Below are positions 7,906 to 17,631 of a DNA stretch of 64,000 bases, piece by piece. Within the stretch, counting starts at the first letter, position 1. The number at the start of each line of letters is the position of its first letter. The notes under the pieces were generated by a model that was not told the origin of the DNA, searched no databases, and saw only the letters and a program-made list of their open reading frames with translations. Both the position numbers and the translations under genes were made by a program. The DNA is taken from positions 2,232,001 through 2,296,000 of the forward strand of contig NZ_AP024110.1 in the NCBI RefSeq assembly GCF_019703875.1. The letters run 5' to 3'. The DNA is from Methyloradius palustris (lineage in GTDB: Bacteria > Pseudomonadota > Gammaproteobacteria > Burkholderiales > Methylophilaceae).

Positions 7906-10458
7906 ATGCAGCAGCAGTATCCATTTCGCGAAATAGAAAAAACCGCGCAAACCTTCTGGGAAACCAACAAAACATTCGCCGCGAGTGAAGTTTCAGACAA
8001 ACCCAAATACTACTGTTTGTCGATGTTTCCCTACCCTTCTGGCAAGCTGCACATGGGGCATGTACGCAACTACACCATCGGCGACGTACTGAGCCGTTTT
8101 CATCGCATGCGTGGCTATAATGTGATGCAACCTATGGGTTGGGATGCCTTTGGTTTGCCTGCTGAAAACGCTGCTATCAAGAATGAAACCGCGCCTGCAG
8201 CCTGGACATACAGTAACATCGAGCACATGAAAACCCAGCTCAAGCAGTTGGGCTTGGCTGTAGATTGGGATCGCGAGATTGCCACCTGCAAACCAGAATA
8301 CTATCGCTGGGAACAATGGCTATTCACCGAGCTCTTTAAAAAAGGCCTGATCTACAAAAAAACCTCAACAGTAAACTGGGATCCTGTTGACCAAACCGTG
8401 CTGGCCAACGAGCAAGTGATTGATGGTCGTGGCTGGCGCTCTGGCGCAGTGATTGAAAAGCGTGACATACCGCAATACTTCATGAAAATCACGGCCTATG
8501 CCGATGAGTTATTGAGCGACCTCGATAAGCTGGACGGCTGGCCTGAGCAAGTCAAAACCATGCAGCGCAACTGGATAGGCAAAAGCTTTGGCTGCGAAGT
8601 CGAGTTCCCGATTGTTGGGGGCGAAGGCAACTTAAAGGTTTACACCACACGCCCAGATACCCTAATGGGTGCAACTTATGTGGCTGTTGCAGCAGAGCAC
8701 CCACTAGCTACGCAAGCTGCGCAAAATAACCCAGCCCTGCAAGAATTTATCGCCGAGTGCAAACGCGGCAGCGTGGCAGAAGCCGATGTAGCTACTGCTG
8801 AGAAAAAAGGCATGGATACAGGGTCATTTGTGACGCATCCACTCAATGGCGAACAACTACCAGTTTGGGTCGCCAACTATGTGCTGATGGGCTATGGCGA
8901 GGGCGCTGTGATGGCGGTGCCAGCGCATGATGAGAGAGACTATGCGTTTGCAAAGAAATATCACTTACCATTCAAAGCTGTTATTTCTTCAAGCAGGTGG
9001 AAAGGGGCTGAATTAGATACAGTTGGTTTATTCGAGCAAGATGGTAAAACCAAAAAAAACTACCCTCTAATAACTAATAAAGAAAATGGTGAAGTATTAG
9101 CTTGGGCATTATGGAATGAAGAATTTTCAGATCATGGAGTGTGCATTAACTCTGGCGAGTTTAACGGCTTAGATTTTGATGCTGCATCTTCCGCAATCGC
9201 TGCAGTATTAAACGCAAAAAATCTGGGCAAACGGCGCACCCAATATCGCCTACGCGATTGGGGTATCTCACGTCAACGCTATTGGGGCTGCCCTATCCCT
9301 ATCATTCACTGCACAAGCTGTGGCGAAGTGCCTGTGCCAGCAGATCGATTACCAGTCGTGCTACCCGAAGATGTAGTGATGGATGGTGTTGGTTCGCCAA
9401 TCAAGAAAGACCCATCATTTTACGAAACCACTTGCCCAACCTGTGGTGGCAAAGCCACTCGCGAAACTGATACGCTGGACACCTTCTTTGAGTCGTCATG
9501 GTACTTTGCCCGCTACGCCAGCTATGACTGCGATACAGCCATGGTGGATGAACGTGCCAATTACTGGTTGCCAGTGGATCAATATGTAGGCGGCATTGAG
9601 CATGCGATCTTGCATCTGTTGTATGCGCGCTTTTTCAACAAGTTGATGCGTGATGCGGGGTTGCTGAAGAATGATGAGCCATTCACCAATCTGCTGACCC
9701 AAGGCATGGTGCTGAAGGATGGCGCCAAGATGAGTAAGTCCAAGGGCAATACAGTCGATCCGCAAGCGCTGATCGATCAATATGGTGCTGATACCTCACG
9801 TTTATTTATGATGTTCGCTGCACCACCAGAGCAAAGCCTGGAATGGTCAGATGCTGGTGTTGAAGGTGCGCACCGCTTCTTGAGACGCTTATGGAAAGCC
9901 GTGTTTGAGCATGTTGAGCAAGGCTTGGTCAGCAGCAGCATAGTCGGCGAATTAAACGCCGAGCTTAAAACCTTGCGCCGCCAATTGCACCAGACCATAG
10001 AAAAAATCACTGACGATTACGCACGGCGCCACTCTTTCAACACCGCGATCGCCTCGGTAATGGAACTGATGAATGCACTCGCTAAAATTGAAAGCAACGA
10101 CCCGCAAACCCGTGCATTGCGTCAAGAGTCATTGGAAGCTGCTGTGTTATTGTTATCGCCAATTGTGCCGCATATCAGCGAGGCGCTATGGACAGAGCTT
10201 AAACCAGGCAGCAGTATTCTGGATGCTAGCTGGCCGAGTGTAGATGCGTCTGCATTGGTACAAGATGAAATCGAATTAGTCATACAAGTAAACGGCAAAC
10301 TGCGTGGCAGCCTCACTGTGAGCCGCACAACGGAGAAAGCCGAGATTGAGAAGCAGGTAGTTATCCAGCCTTGCGTGCAAAAATATCTGGAAGATGGCGC
10401 AACTGTGCGTAAAATCATTGTAGTGCCGAACAAACTCATTAACGTCGTCGTGGGATAA
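7906..10458 (+). CDS. leuS: Leucyl-tRNA synthetase
   Basis: Class I synthetase of 850 residues charging tRNA-Leu. Visible landmarks are the HIGH-type motif KLHMGHVRNY near residue 45, the editing (CP1) domain with TTRPDTLMGATYVA and AVPAHDERDYAFA, the RLRDWGISRQRYWG segment, a zinc-type CTSCGE...CPTCGG pair and KMSKSKGN near residue 608. Between AVPAHDERDYAFA and INSGEFNGLD it carries roughly 30 more residues than I recall for E. coli LeuRS, and the DNA of this stretch (about 8990-9190) falls to about 35% GC by hand count. First gene of a five-gene run; lptE follows after five bases. Confidence 0.97.
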   Translation: MQQQYPFREIEKTAQTFWETNKTFAASEVSDKPKYYCLSMFPYPSGKLHMGHVRNYTIGDVLSRFHRMRGYNVMQPMGWDAFGLPAENAAIKNETAPAAWTYSNIEHMKTQLKQLGLAVDWDREIATCKPEYYRWEQWLFTELFKKGLIYKKTSTVNWDPVDQTVLANEQVIDGRGWRSGAVIEKRDIPQYFMKITAYADELLSDLDKLDGWPEQVKTMQRNWIGKSFGCEVEFPIVGGEGNLKVYTTRPDTLMGATYVAVAAEHPLATQAAQNNPALQEFIAECKRGSVAEADVATAEKKGMDTGSFVTHPLNGEQLPVWVANYVLMGYGEGAVMAVPAHDERDYAFAKKYHLPFKAVISSSRWKGAELDTVGLFEQDGKTKKNYPLITNKENGEVLAWALWNEEFSDHGVCINSGEFNGLDFDAASSAIAAVLNAKNLGKRRTQYRLRDWGISRQRYWGCPIPIIHCTSCGEVPVPADRLPVVLPEDVVMDGVGSPIKKDPSFYETTCPTCGGKATRETDTLDTFFESSWYFARYASYDCDTAMVDERANYWLPVDQYVGGIEHAILHLLYARFFNKLMRDAGLLKNDEPFTNLLTQGMVLKDGAKMSKSKGNTVDPQALIDQYGADTSRLFMMFAAPPEQSLEWSDAGVEGAHRFLRRLWKAVFEHVEQGLVSSSIVGELNAELKTLRRQLHQTIEKITDDYARRHSFNTAIASVMELMNALAKIESNDPQTRALRQESLEAAVLLLSPIVPHISEALWTELKPGSSILDASWPSVDASALVQDEIELVIQVNGKLRGSLTVSRTTEKAEIEKQVVIQPCVQKYLEDGATVRKIIVVPNKLINVVVG

Positions 10459-10463
10459 CACGT

Positions 10464-10985
10464 ATGCATATGCTTAAATTTAACCACCTTAGATTCACCC
10501 ATTTATGGATTGCAATTTTTGCATTGACGCTTGCTGCATGCGGCTTCCAGATGCGCGGCATGGCAGACCTGGCCTTTCATACGCTATATATCAAAAATAA
10601 CTCCCTCAGCATTTCTAAAAGCCTGAAGAAAACGCTAGCGGTCAATGGGGTGACCATCGTCAATAATCCAGAAAAAGCAGAACTGATGCTGGAACTGATG
10701 GATGAATCGACCCAAAAGAAGATTCTGTCTCTGAGCGGTGGCGGTCTGGTTCGCGAGTTTGAAATATACTATCGGCTGAATTTTCGCCTGCGCGACCCTA
10801 TTAACGAGCTATGGGGCCCAATGCAAACGCTTGAAGCGCGTCGTGACTACACCTACGATGATACGCAATTGCTAGCGAAACAATCTGAAGAAGGTGCTCT
10901 TTATGATGATATGCGTAAAGATGTAGTCAATGAGCTATTACGCCGCCTCATCGTACAAAAACCTAAATCAGCAGTTTCGCAATAA
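10464..10985 (+). CDS. lptE: LPS-assembly lipoprotein LptE
   Basis: Outer-membrane lipoprotein that plugs the LptD barrel. The 173-residue precursor has a hydrophobic signal and lipobox LAAC with the lipidated cysteine at residue 26, then GFQMRGMADLAFHTLYI, the family's typical mature start. Two ATG codons, 10464 and 10470, are both plausible starts. Position between leuS and holA matches the conserved leuS-lptE-holA-nadD order of gamma- and betaproteobacteria, which supports the call more than the poorly conserved sequence does. Confidence 0.92.
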   Translation: MHMLKFNHLRFTHLWIAIFALTLAACGFQMRGMADLAFHTLYIKNNSLSISKSLKKTLAVNGVTIVNNPEKAELMLELMDESTQKKILSLSGGGLVREFEIYYRLNFRLRDPINELWGPMQTLEARRDYTYDDTQLLAKQSEEGALYDDMRKDVVNELLRRLIVQKPKSAVSQ

Positions 10986-11006
10986 ATCCATTCAGCGGAA
11001 CATGCA

Positions 11007-12032
11007 ATGCGTTTGCAACCACAACAACTGCTTAAACATTTAGAAGGCGGCTTACAACCGCTTTATGTGCTGGTAGGTGACGAACCGCTTGCGCAGGGTG
11101 AGAGTCTGGATGCGATTCGCGCCGCTGCGCATAAACAAGGCTTTGAAGAACGCACCAGCCTGATTGTAGAGCGCAGTTTTAAATGGGAAAGCTTAAAAGA
11201 GTATAGCCAGTCGCTGTCTTTATTTGCCAGCCAGCGTTTGCTGGAAATCAGCATTCCATCTGGCAAGCCGGGCACTGAAGGCAGCAAGGCACTACAAGCG
11301 GTAGCCGATAAAGCGATACCTGATACGACGGTAGTCGTGATTCTACCAACCCTGGATCGCGATGGTAAAAATAGTGCATGGTTTTCTGCCCTTGAATCAA
11401 CCGCTGTGACCCTCACATTGCAAGAAGTAGAGGCCAACCAGTTACCGCAATGGATTGCGAAACGCTTGGCGCAGCAAGGTCAACAGACTGACGATGAAAC
11501 ACTGGAGTTTCTTGCGCATCAGGTAGAAGGTAATCTGCTTGCCGCCCATCAAGAAATACAAAAACTGGGCTTGCTGTTCCCAGAGGGCGAGCTAAGCGCG
11601 CAATCAGTGCATGAAGCCGTACTTAATGTATCACGCTATGACGCGTTCCAGCTTGGCGAAGCCGTGCTAGCTGGCGATGTTGACCGCACTGTACGAATAC
11701 TGCAAGGTTTACAAGAGGAAGGTGCACAGCCGGTGGCGGTGATGAACCCGCTACTATGGGTGATTCGACCTTTAGTGCGAGTGAAGCAGGCGGAAGCCCG
11801 TGGCGAAAATGTGGCGAATGCGATGCAGCAAGCCCGCATTTATGGCGATAGGCAAACGCTAGTACGCCGTGCACTTACACGATTGAGTTTACGCCAATTG
11901 CAAGCTGCACAACTGAAACTGGCCGAGATCGATAAAACCGCCAAAGGCCTGTTACGCGGCAATGCATGGCTTGAGATTTCGCGCCTGTGTTTCGGCTTGG
12001 CAAAAGTTGGCGCGCAAAAACGCAGTCATTAA
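11007..12032 (+). CDS. holA: DNA polymerase III delta subunit HolA
   Basis: Clamp-loader subunit that opens the beta sliding clamp. The 341-residue protein begins MRLQPQQLLKHLEGGLQPLYVLVGDEPL, the typical delta start, with a degenerate AAA+ fold and no Walker A. The ends of domains II-III are recognisable by LEFLAHQVEGNLLAAHQEIQKL and by the C-terminal helical region with RRALTRLSLRQLQAAQLKLAEID. It lies 21 bases after lptE and 37 before proA. Confidence 0.93.
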   Translation: MRLQPQQLLKHLEGGLQPLYVLVGDEPLAQGESLDAIRAAAHKQGFEERTSLIVERSFKWESLKEYSQSLSLFASQRLLEISIPSGKPGTEGSKALQAVADKAIPDTTVVVILPTLDRDGKNSAWFSALESTAVTLTLQEVEANQLPQWIAKRLAQQGQQTDDETLEFLAHQVEGNLLAAHQEIQKLGLLFPEGELSAQSVHEAVLNVSRYDAFQLGEAVLAGDVDRTVRILQGLQEEGAQPVAVMNPLLWVIRPLVRVKQAEARGENVANAMQQARIYGDRQTLVRRALTRLSLRQLQAAQLKLAEIDKTAKGLLRGNAWLEISRLCFGLAKVGAQKRSH

Positions 12033-12069
12033 CAGTTACTCAAGAAATTAATAGAGCATTTCGGGAATC

Positions 12070-13329
12070 ATGATGGATATCAAAGCATACATGCAGAACA
12101 TGGGCAAAGAAGCTAGAGCAGCTTCTCGCCTAATGGCACGTGCAGACACTGTCACCAAAAACTTGGCGTTGACCACAATCGCCCAAGCAATCCGTCGTGA
12201 CAAAGCTGAGCTGCTTGCTGCCAACAAAGCTGACATGGAAGCCGCACGTGCTAATGGGCTAGAAGCAGCCATGCTAGACCGTCTGACACTCACTGAGAAA
12301 TCCATCGCCACCATGGCAGAAGGCCTTGAGCAAATCGCGGCATTAGCAGATCCAATCGGCGAGATCAGTGACATGAAATACCGCCCAAGCGGCATTCAGG
12401 TCGGCAAGATGCGCGTGCCTTTGGGTGTCATCGGCATTATCTACGAAGCACGCCCAAATGTGACGGTAGATGCCGCCGGGCTATGTATCAAATCTGGTAA
12501 TGCGACCATTCTTCGTGGTGGTTCAGAAGCCATTCAATGTAACCGTGCGCTGGCGAAAATTGTCCATGAAGGCCTGAGCGCTGCTGGATTGCCAAGCTCG
12601 GCCGTACAAGTAGTTGAAACCACAGACCGCGCTGCAGTTGGCGAGCTCATTACGCTCAAACAATATGTCGATGTCATCGTGCCACGCGGCGGCAAGAGCC
12701 TGATTGAGCGTGTTTCAAAAGAGGCCACTATCCCTGTCATCAAGCATCTGGATGGCAATTGCCATGTGTATGTAGATGAAGATGCTGATTTTGCCAAAGC
12801 AGTGCGTATTCTTGAGAACTCCAAGGCACAAAGACTAGGCACTTGCAACACGGCCGAATCACTCTTGGTAGCGCGCTCTGTTGCTGCAGAAGTATTACCA
12901 ACTCTCGCTGCCATGCTCACTAAAAACGGGATTGAGATTCGTGGTTGTGCGGAAACTCAAGTGATTCTGCCTGAGGCTAAACCTGCCACCGAAGAAGATC
13001 ATTACACCGAATACCTGGATGCGATCATCTCTGTAAAAGTCGTCGCTGATGTGGATGAAGCGATTACGCACATCAACCAATACTCCTCGCAACACACCGA
13101 AGCGATTGTCACCGAGAACTATACCCATGCACGCAAATTCTTGCGTGAAGTAGACTCCAGCTCAGTGATTGTGAATGCCTCTACCCGCTTTGCCGATGGC
13201 TTTGAATATGGCTTGGGCGCTGAAATCGGTATCTCTACAGACAAGCTGCATGCACGTGGACCTGTAGGGCTAGATGGCCTGACTTCACTCAAATACATCG
13301 TATTGGGTGACGGGCAAGTACGCGCTTAA
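12070..13329 (+). CDS. proA: Gamma-glutamyl phosphate reductase
   Basis: NADPH-dependent reduction of glutamyl-5-phosphate to glutamate semialdehyde, the second step of proline synthesis. The 419-residue aldehyde-dehydrogenase-fold protein shows IYEARPNVTVDAAGLC, the IVPRGGKSLIERV segment and the catalytic cysteine in QRLGTCNTAESLLV, followed by ASTRFADGFEYGLGAEIGIST near the C-terminus. Two adjacent ATGs (12070, 12073) can start it. Its partner proB is about 37 kb away in the obgE-proB operon, so the two steps are not co-transcribed. nadD follows after three bases. Confidence 0.96.
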   Translation: MMDIKAYMQNMGKEARAASRLMARADTVTKNLALTTIAQAIRRDKAELLAANKADMEAARANGLEAAMLDRLTLTEKSIATMAEGLEQIAALADPIGEISDMKYRPSGIQVGKMRVPLGVIGIIYEARPNVTVDAAGLCIKSGNATILRGGSEAIQCNRALAKIVHEGLSAAGLPSSAVQVVETTDRAAVGELITLKQYVDVIVPRGGKSLIERVSKEATIPVIKHLDGNCHVYVDEDADFAKAVRILENSKAQRLGTCNTAESLLVARSVAAEVLPTLAAMLTKNGIEIRGCAETQVILPEAKPATEEDHYTEYLDAIISVKVVADVDEAITHINQYSSQHTEAIVTENYTHARKFLREVDSSSVIVNASTRFADGFEYGLGAEIGISTDKLHARGPVGLDGLTSLKYIVLGDGQVRA

Positions 13330-13332
13330 TAC

Positions 13333-13983
13333 ATGGCTGAAAGAGTATTGATTGGCATGATGGGGGGCACGTTCGACCCCATCCACTTTGGTCATTTGCG
13401 CATGGCGCAAGAAATCTCTGATTTGCTCGCATTAAGTCGCGTGCACTTTATTCCCTCAGCCACGCCGCCACACAAGACACAGACTACTGTCTCTGCTAAG
13501 CACCGTACAGCAATGGTCAATCTGGCGATTGCTGATAATCCTCAATTCAAGCTGGATTTAAGAGAGCTGGAGAGAGAAGGAGCGTCTTACAGCATTGACA
13601 CCCTGCATAGTTTGAGGGCCGAATTAGGTGATGAAGTGTCGATCTGCCTGCTGTTGGGTAGCGATGCTTTCATCAAGCTCAATACATGGCATCGATGGAA
13701 TGAGTTATTGAATGTATGCCATATCGTCTTGGTACAACGACCACACACCAATATACAAGAAGCGCTGCCCGAAGAGTTGCAGGCGGTGTTGCACAACCAT
13801 TATTCTGAGCATATAGAAGATTTGAGTTTGACGCCGTCAGGGCATATCACCATGCAGCCCATCACTGCGCTGGATATTTCCGCGACTGCCATTCGTGAAG
13901 ACATCAAGCATGGCAGAAGCCTGCGTTATTTGATGCCTGAGCCTGTTATTAGCTATATCCAGTCCAACCAGCTATACATCTAA
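13333..13983 (+). CDS. nadD: Nicotinate-nucleotide adenylyltransferase NadD
   Basis: Transfers AMP from ATP to nicotinate mononucleotide, giving deamido-NAD. The 216-residue protein starts with the nucleotidyltransferase GGTFDPIHFGHLRMA (GxFxPxHxGH) and ends with the ISATAIREDIKHGRSLRYL signature. It is the last gene of the leuS run. The convergent GGDEF-EAL gene ends only five bases away, with no room for a separate terminator. Confidence 0.95.
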   Translation: MAERVLIGMMGGTFDPIHFGHLRMAQEISDLLALSRVHFIPSATPPHKTQTTVSAKHRTAMVNLAIADNPQFKLDLRELEREGASYSIDTLHSLRAELGDEVSICLLLGSDAFIKLNTWHRWNELLNVCHIVLVQRPHTNIQEALPEELQAVLHNHYSEHIEDLSLTPSGHITMQPITALDISATAIREDIKHGRSLRYLMPEPVISYIQSNQLYI

Positions 13984-13988
13984 AGCAA

Positions 13989-15923
13989 TCAGCCCGAGAA
14001 AAACATTGCCTCGAATTGCCTGGCTGGAAGAGGCTTAGAAAACCAATAGCCTTGGCCGTAATCGCAACCTGCTTCGAGTAATAAATCTCTCTGCGCGATG
14101 GTCTCAATGCCCTCGGCAATGACTTTCATACCCAGCTTATGCGCCATCACGATAATGGCCTCACACAAGGCCATGTCACTTGAGCCAGGCTTGATATTGG
14201 AAGTAAATGATCGATCAATTTTTACGTAATCAATGCTGAATTTCCTCAAATATGCGAGTGATGAATAACCCGTACCAAAATCATCAATGGCTATTTCTAT
14301 GCCTGCATTGCGGAATACTTCCAGTTGTTCTACCACCACATCTCTGGCGTCTAGTAATAAGCCTTCAGTAATTTCCACGATAATACTTGAGCCGTTCAGC
14401 CCCAATGAGCCTAGGTACGCTGCCCAGGTAACACAGCTCTGGTTGGCGCTTCTAAATTGCACTGGAGATTTGTTCACACTGATCTGAAAATCAGGCTCAA
14501 ATGCTCTCCAGCTTAAAACCTGGTTTGCTGTTTGCTTAAAAACCCAATCGCCGATTTCGTTAATCAGGCCTGTGTCTTCCGCCACTGAAATAAATTCAAG
14601 AGGGCTCACCACACCACGTTCAGGGTGATGCCAGCGAATCAAAGCCTCGGCTTTATAAATCCGATTAGACGCAAGTGCGACAATAGGTTGGTAAAACACC
14701 TCGAACTGGTTGTCTTTAGTCGCCTGGCGTAAATCAGTAATGAGTTGCTTGCGCTTCAATGCATCGGCTTGCATCCCTTGGGTAAAGTAGTGGTAGCAAT
14801 TGCCGCCTATTTCTTTTGCCGCATACATGGCTTGGTCTGCGCTTTTGAGCAAGGCTTCAATAGCAATGCCATCATCTGGGTAAATACTGATACCAATACT
14901 GGCGGTGATATACACCGATTCGCCGTCTATCTCAAAAGGCTCCGCCAGCGTTTCCAGTATGTTTTGCGCAATACGTTCAGTGACTTTTTCACTTTCTGAA
15001 TCGTTTAAGATCACCGTAAATTCATCCCCGCCTAATCTGGCAACGGTATCCATTTCTCGCACGCTACCAAGCAAGCGCTGTGCGGCTTCTTTGAGTAACA
15101 AATCCCCTTTGTCATGCCCAAGCGTATCGTTCACTTCTTTGAATTTATCAAGATCAAGAAACAATACCGTGACTGTTTGATGCGCACGGTTACTCTTTTT
15201 AATCGCTTGATTAAGCCGATCTATGAATAAAACCCGATTGGGCAAACCAGTCACCGGATCGTAATGGGCTAAACGCACAATTTCGGCTTCGGTTTGTTTG
15301 CGCGAACTAATGTCGGTATGAATGCCGATTTTGCGTACGGCCTTGCCTGTCAAAGGGTCCCTGAAAACCTTGCCACGGCTTAATGTCCATTTCCAGCTAC
15401 CATCTTTACATTTGAGCCTGAACTCAGAATGGTAAACCTCAGTCCGGCCCTGGAGATAATCTTCAATCTCTTTCACTGCCTGCTCAAGATCATCTGGATG
15501 CATCAGCTGACGACCGGCCTGCGGCGTTGGCTCTAAATCATTCTCGTCATAGCCATATATCTCACGCCATCTAGCTGAACGAAACACCTGGTTGGTTTCA
15601 AGATCCCAATCCCATACACCATCGCCGGAGCCTTCCAGTGCAAATTTCCAGCGCTCTTCACTCGTTTGCAGGGAACTCTGAAACACTGCGTGTTGATTAA
15701 ATGTTTTACGCATCAGGAAGAACAGCAATATCGCGGTAAACCCAATGAAAGCCCAGCCCTTGAATATGCTGTACTCAGTAAATTTCTTAGGGTCGGGAAT
15801 AATGATTGCGAGTATTGAATCGCTGAAAAATATCCAGCCCATGCCAAAAACAAGATAGATCAGCACAACCCGAAAAACCATGACGTCTATTTTTGCGAGT
15901 TTTTTGCTAAGGAGACTTTTCAC
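13989..15923 (-). CDS. Membrane PAS-GGDEF-EAL cyclic-di-GMP signalling protein
   Basis: 644 residues. Two transmembrane helices lie near residues 17-38 and 52-70 with a short loop between. A PAS domain with PAC motif follows (about 85-215: GVWDWDLETNQVFRSARW ... RKIGIHTDIS), then a diguanylate cyclase domain with intact LGGDEF and an upstream RxxD inhibitory-site motif (REMD), and an EAL phosphodiesterase domain with KAEALIRWHHPERG, DDFGTGYSSLAYL and AEGIET. Both catalytic motifs look intact, so the sequence does not tell which activity dominates. It starts at a GTG with an AAAGG ribosome site about eight bases upstream. It stands alone, convergent with nadD and upstream of bioD on the same strand (98-base gap). 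Confidence 0.93.
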   Translation of the reverse strand: MKSLLSKKLAKIDVMVFRVVLIYLVFGMGWIFFSDSILAIIIPDPKKFTEYSIFKGWAFIGFTAILLFFLMRKTFNQHAVFQSSLQTSEERWKFALEGSGDGVWDWDLETNQVFRSARWREIYGYDENDLEPTPQAGRQLMHPDDLEQAVKEIEDYLQGRTEVYHSEFRLKCKDGSWKWTLSRGKVFRDPLTGKAVRKIGIHTDISSRKQTEAEIVRLAHYDPVTGLPNRVLFIDRLNQAIKKSNRAHQTVTVLFLDLDKFKEVNDTLGHDKGDLLLKEAAQRLLGSVREMDTVARLGGDEFTVILNDSESEKVTERIAQNILETLAEPFEIDGESVYITASIGISIYPDDGIAIEALLKSADQAMYAAKEIGGNCYHYFTQGMQADALKRKQLITDLRQATKDNQFEVFYQPIVALASNRIYKAEALIRWHHPERGVVSPLEFISVAEDTGLINEIGDWVFKQTANQVLSWRAFEPDFQISVNKSPVQFRSANQSCVTWAAYLGSLGLNGSSIIVEITEGLLLDARDVVVEQLEVFRNAGIEIAIDDFGTGYSSLAYLRKFSIDYVKIDRSFTSNIKPGSSDMALCEAIIVMAHKLGMKVIAEGIETIAQRDLLLEAGCDYGQGYWFSKPLPARQFEAMFFSG

Positions 15924-16021
15924 TGCAACGACCTTTTGCTGATTGATAGAACTACTGCGTCTATTTTACAGTGCAAAATTAGAATTTAAGCAAAGCTAAA
16001 GAACTAGCTTTAGGGGTCTAT

Positions 16022-16696
16022 TCAAATTGGCAGTTTGCTTATTAACGCTGGAGTATTCTGGTGAAGTGGCTGTGGGCTCCACGGAACCATACCCAAATAC
16101 GGTGATTTTATTTGTAACTTTAGAGTGGCGATATTTTCTTCAAACACAGGCATATCAGGGTCTAGCTGGTTAGCGACCCAGCCAGCCAGTTTCAAGCCCC
16201 GCGACTGTATAGCTTCAACCGTCAACAAGGCATGGTTGATACACCCGAGCCGCATACCTACCACCAAGATAACGGGGATATTGAGCTTGACCGCTAAATC
16301 GGCCATCGTGGCATGGTCGTCTAATGGCACACAGAAACCGCCTGCGCCTTCCACAATCACCACATCGGCTAGCGCGCTTAATTGCATAAAAGCATCGGCA
16401 ATCACATCAAGGGAAATAGTCGCTCCAGCTTGTTGAGCCGCAATGTGCGGGGCAATTGGCGGAGCAAAAGCATAAGGGTTAACCAGCTTGACTGGTGCCT
16501 GCACATTGCTAGCGGCAATCAGTTGGGTCACATCTTCATTCACAAAGTTACCATCGACCAGTTCACAGCCAGCCGCGATGGGTTTCATGCCAAGGGATTT
16601 TAAATCCTGCTGTGCAAACTGATACACCAGCGCGCTGGCAATCAGGGTTTTGCCAACCCCCGTATCGGTGCCCGTCACAAAATAAGCTTGCTTCAT
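16022..16696 (-). CDS. bioD: Dethiobiotin synthetase
   Basis: ATP-dependent ring closure of 7,8-diaminopelargonate with CO2 to dethiobiotin. The 224-residue protein has the P-loop GTDTGVGKTLIA at the N-terminus and the VVIVEGAGGFCVPLDD motif near residue 118. It is the last gene of the bioB-F-H-C-D run, 19 bases after bioC. The usual preceding enzyme in the pathway, BioA, is not encoded in this cluster. Confidence 0.95.
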   Translation of the reverse strand: MKQAYFVTGTDTGVGKTLIASALVYQFAQQDLKSLGMKPIAAGCELVDGNFVNEDVTQLIAASNVQAPVKLVNPYAFAPPIAPHIAAQQAGATISLDVIADAFMQLSALADVVIVEGAGGFCVPLDDHATMADLAVKLNIPVILVVGMRLGCINHALLTVEAIQSRGLKLAGWVANQLDPDMPVFEENIATLKLQIKSPYLGMVPWSPQPLHQNTPALISKLPI

Positions 16697-16715
16697 GAAT
16701 GGTGGCTAATGCGGA

Positions 16716-17621
16716 TTAACTACGTGGACGAAAGGTGATTGGCGCAACGCCATCATCGAAATGTAGCTTGGGTTCGGGTTTCCATGCATGGGCATAGACC
16801 ACTTCAAAAGTCGCTGGCAATTTACCGCTAGCTTGCCGGAATTGTTCGTAAGCTTGCGTCAATTTCTGTAAAAACCCACGACCCTGCAAGCCACGTCTGC
16901 GGCCTTGAGCCGAGTTATGCGCGCCGATCGCCTTGAGGTCGCGCATCACGCCCATCACATCATCGTAAGTGAGCTCAAACCGCTCAACATCCAGCACAGG
17001 CGCTGTGTAACCAGCACGCATAAGCGCATCGCCAATGTCGTGCATATCAATAAAACGACTGACATGAATGTAATCAGCATCCACATTTGAAGCCTGGCGT
17101 AGCTCTTTCAAAGTATCAGGACCAAAGGTACTGAACATGAAAAGACCGCCTGGCTTTAACACGCGATGGCTCTCGGTAAATGCAAGATCAAGGTCATTGC
17201 ACCATTGCACGGCCAGATTAGACCAGATCATATCCAGGCTCTGGTCTGCGATAGGCAGTTGTTCGATGTCTGCGCAGACTGCTTGCTGCTTGACCATGCC
17301 AAGTAAACGCAGCACCGTTGAGTATTGTGCTGCCGTCTTTTTCAGCATACTGGTTGCAATATCCAGCGAAATCACCTGACTTTTGCTATAGCGCTTGCCT
17401 AGCTCAAGGCTGGCGTGCCCAGTACCACAACCTGCATCCAAGATAATCTCTGGATTAATTTTGATTAAATCCAGCCGACTGAACATACGCTCGCGCACTT
17501 CAGTTTGCAGCACGGCAGCGGCATCGTAAGTTTGCGCCGCACGGTCAAACGAAGCACGTACCCGCGCTTTATCAATCTGGTAAACGTCTTGTTCTATTGC
17601 TGGTGTGATGCTTGGTTTCAT
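16716..17621 (-). CDS. bioC: Malonyl-ACP O-methyltransferase BioC
   Basis: SAM-dependent methyltransferase that methylates malonyl-ACP so that the fatty-acid machinery builds pimeloyl-ACP methyl ester. The 301-residue protein starts with the family's KARVRASFDRAAQTYD helix, then motif I ILDAGCGTGHASLELG, and the SNLAVQWCNDLDLAF segment typical of BioC. It lies 10 bases after bioH, which removes the methyl group again. Confidence 0.94.
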   Translation of the reverse strand: MKPSITPAIEQDVYQIDKARVRASFDRAAQTYDAAAVLQTEVRERMFSRLDLIKINPEIILDAGCGTGHASLELGKRYSKSQVISLDIATSMLKKTAAQYSTVLRLLGMVKQQAVCADIEQLPIADQSLDMIWSNLAVQWCNDLDLAFTESHRVLKPGGLFMFSTFGPDTLKELRQASNVDADYIHVSRFIDMHDIGDALMRAGYTAPVLDVERFELTYDDVMGVMRDLKAIGAHNSAQGRRRGLQGRGFLQKLTQAYEQFRQASGKLPATFEVVYAHAWKPEPKLHFDDGVAPITFRPRS

Positions 17622-17631
17622 CTGATTCTAA

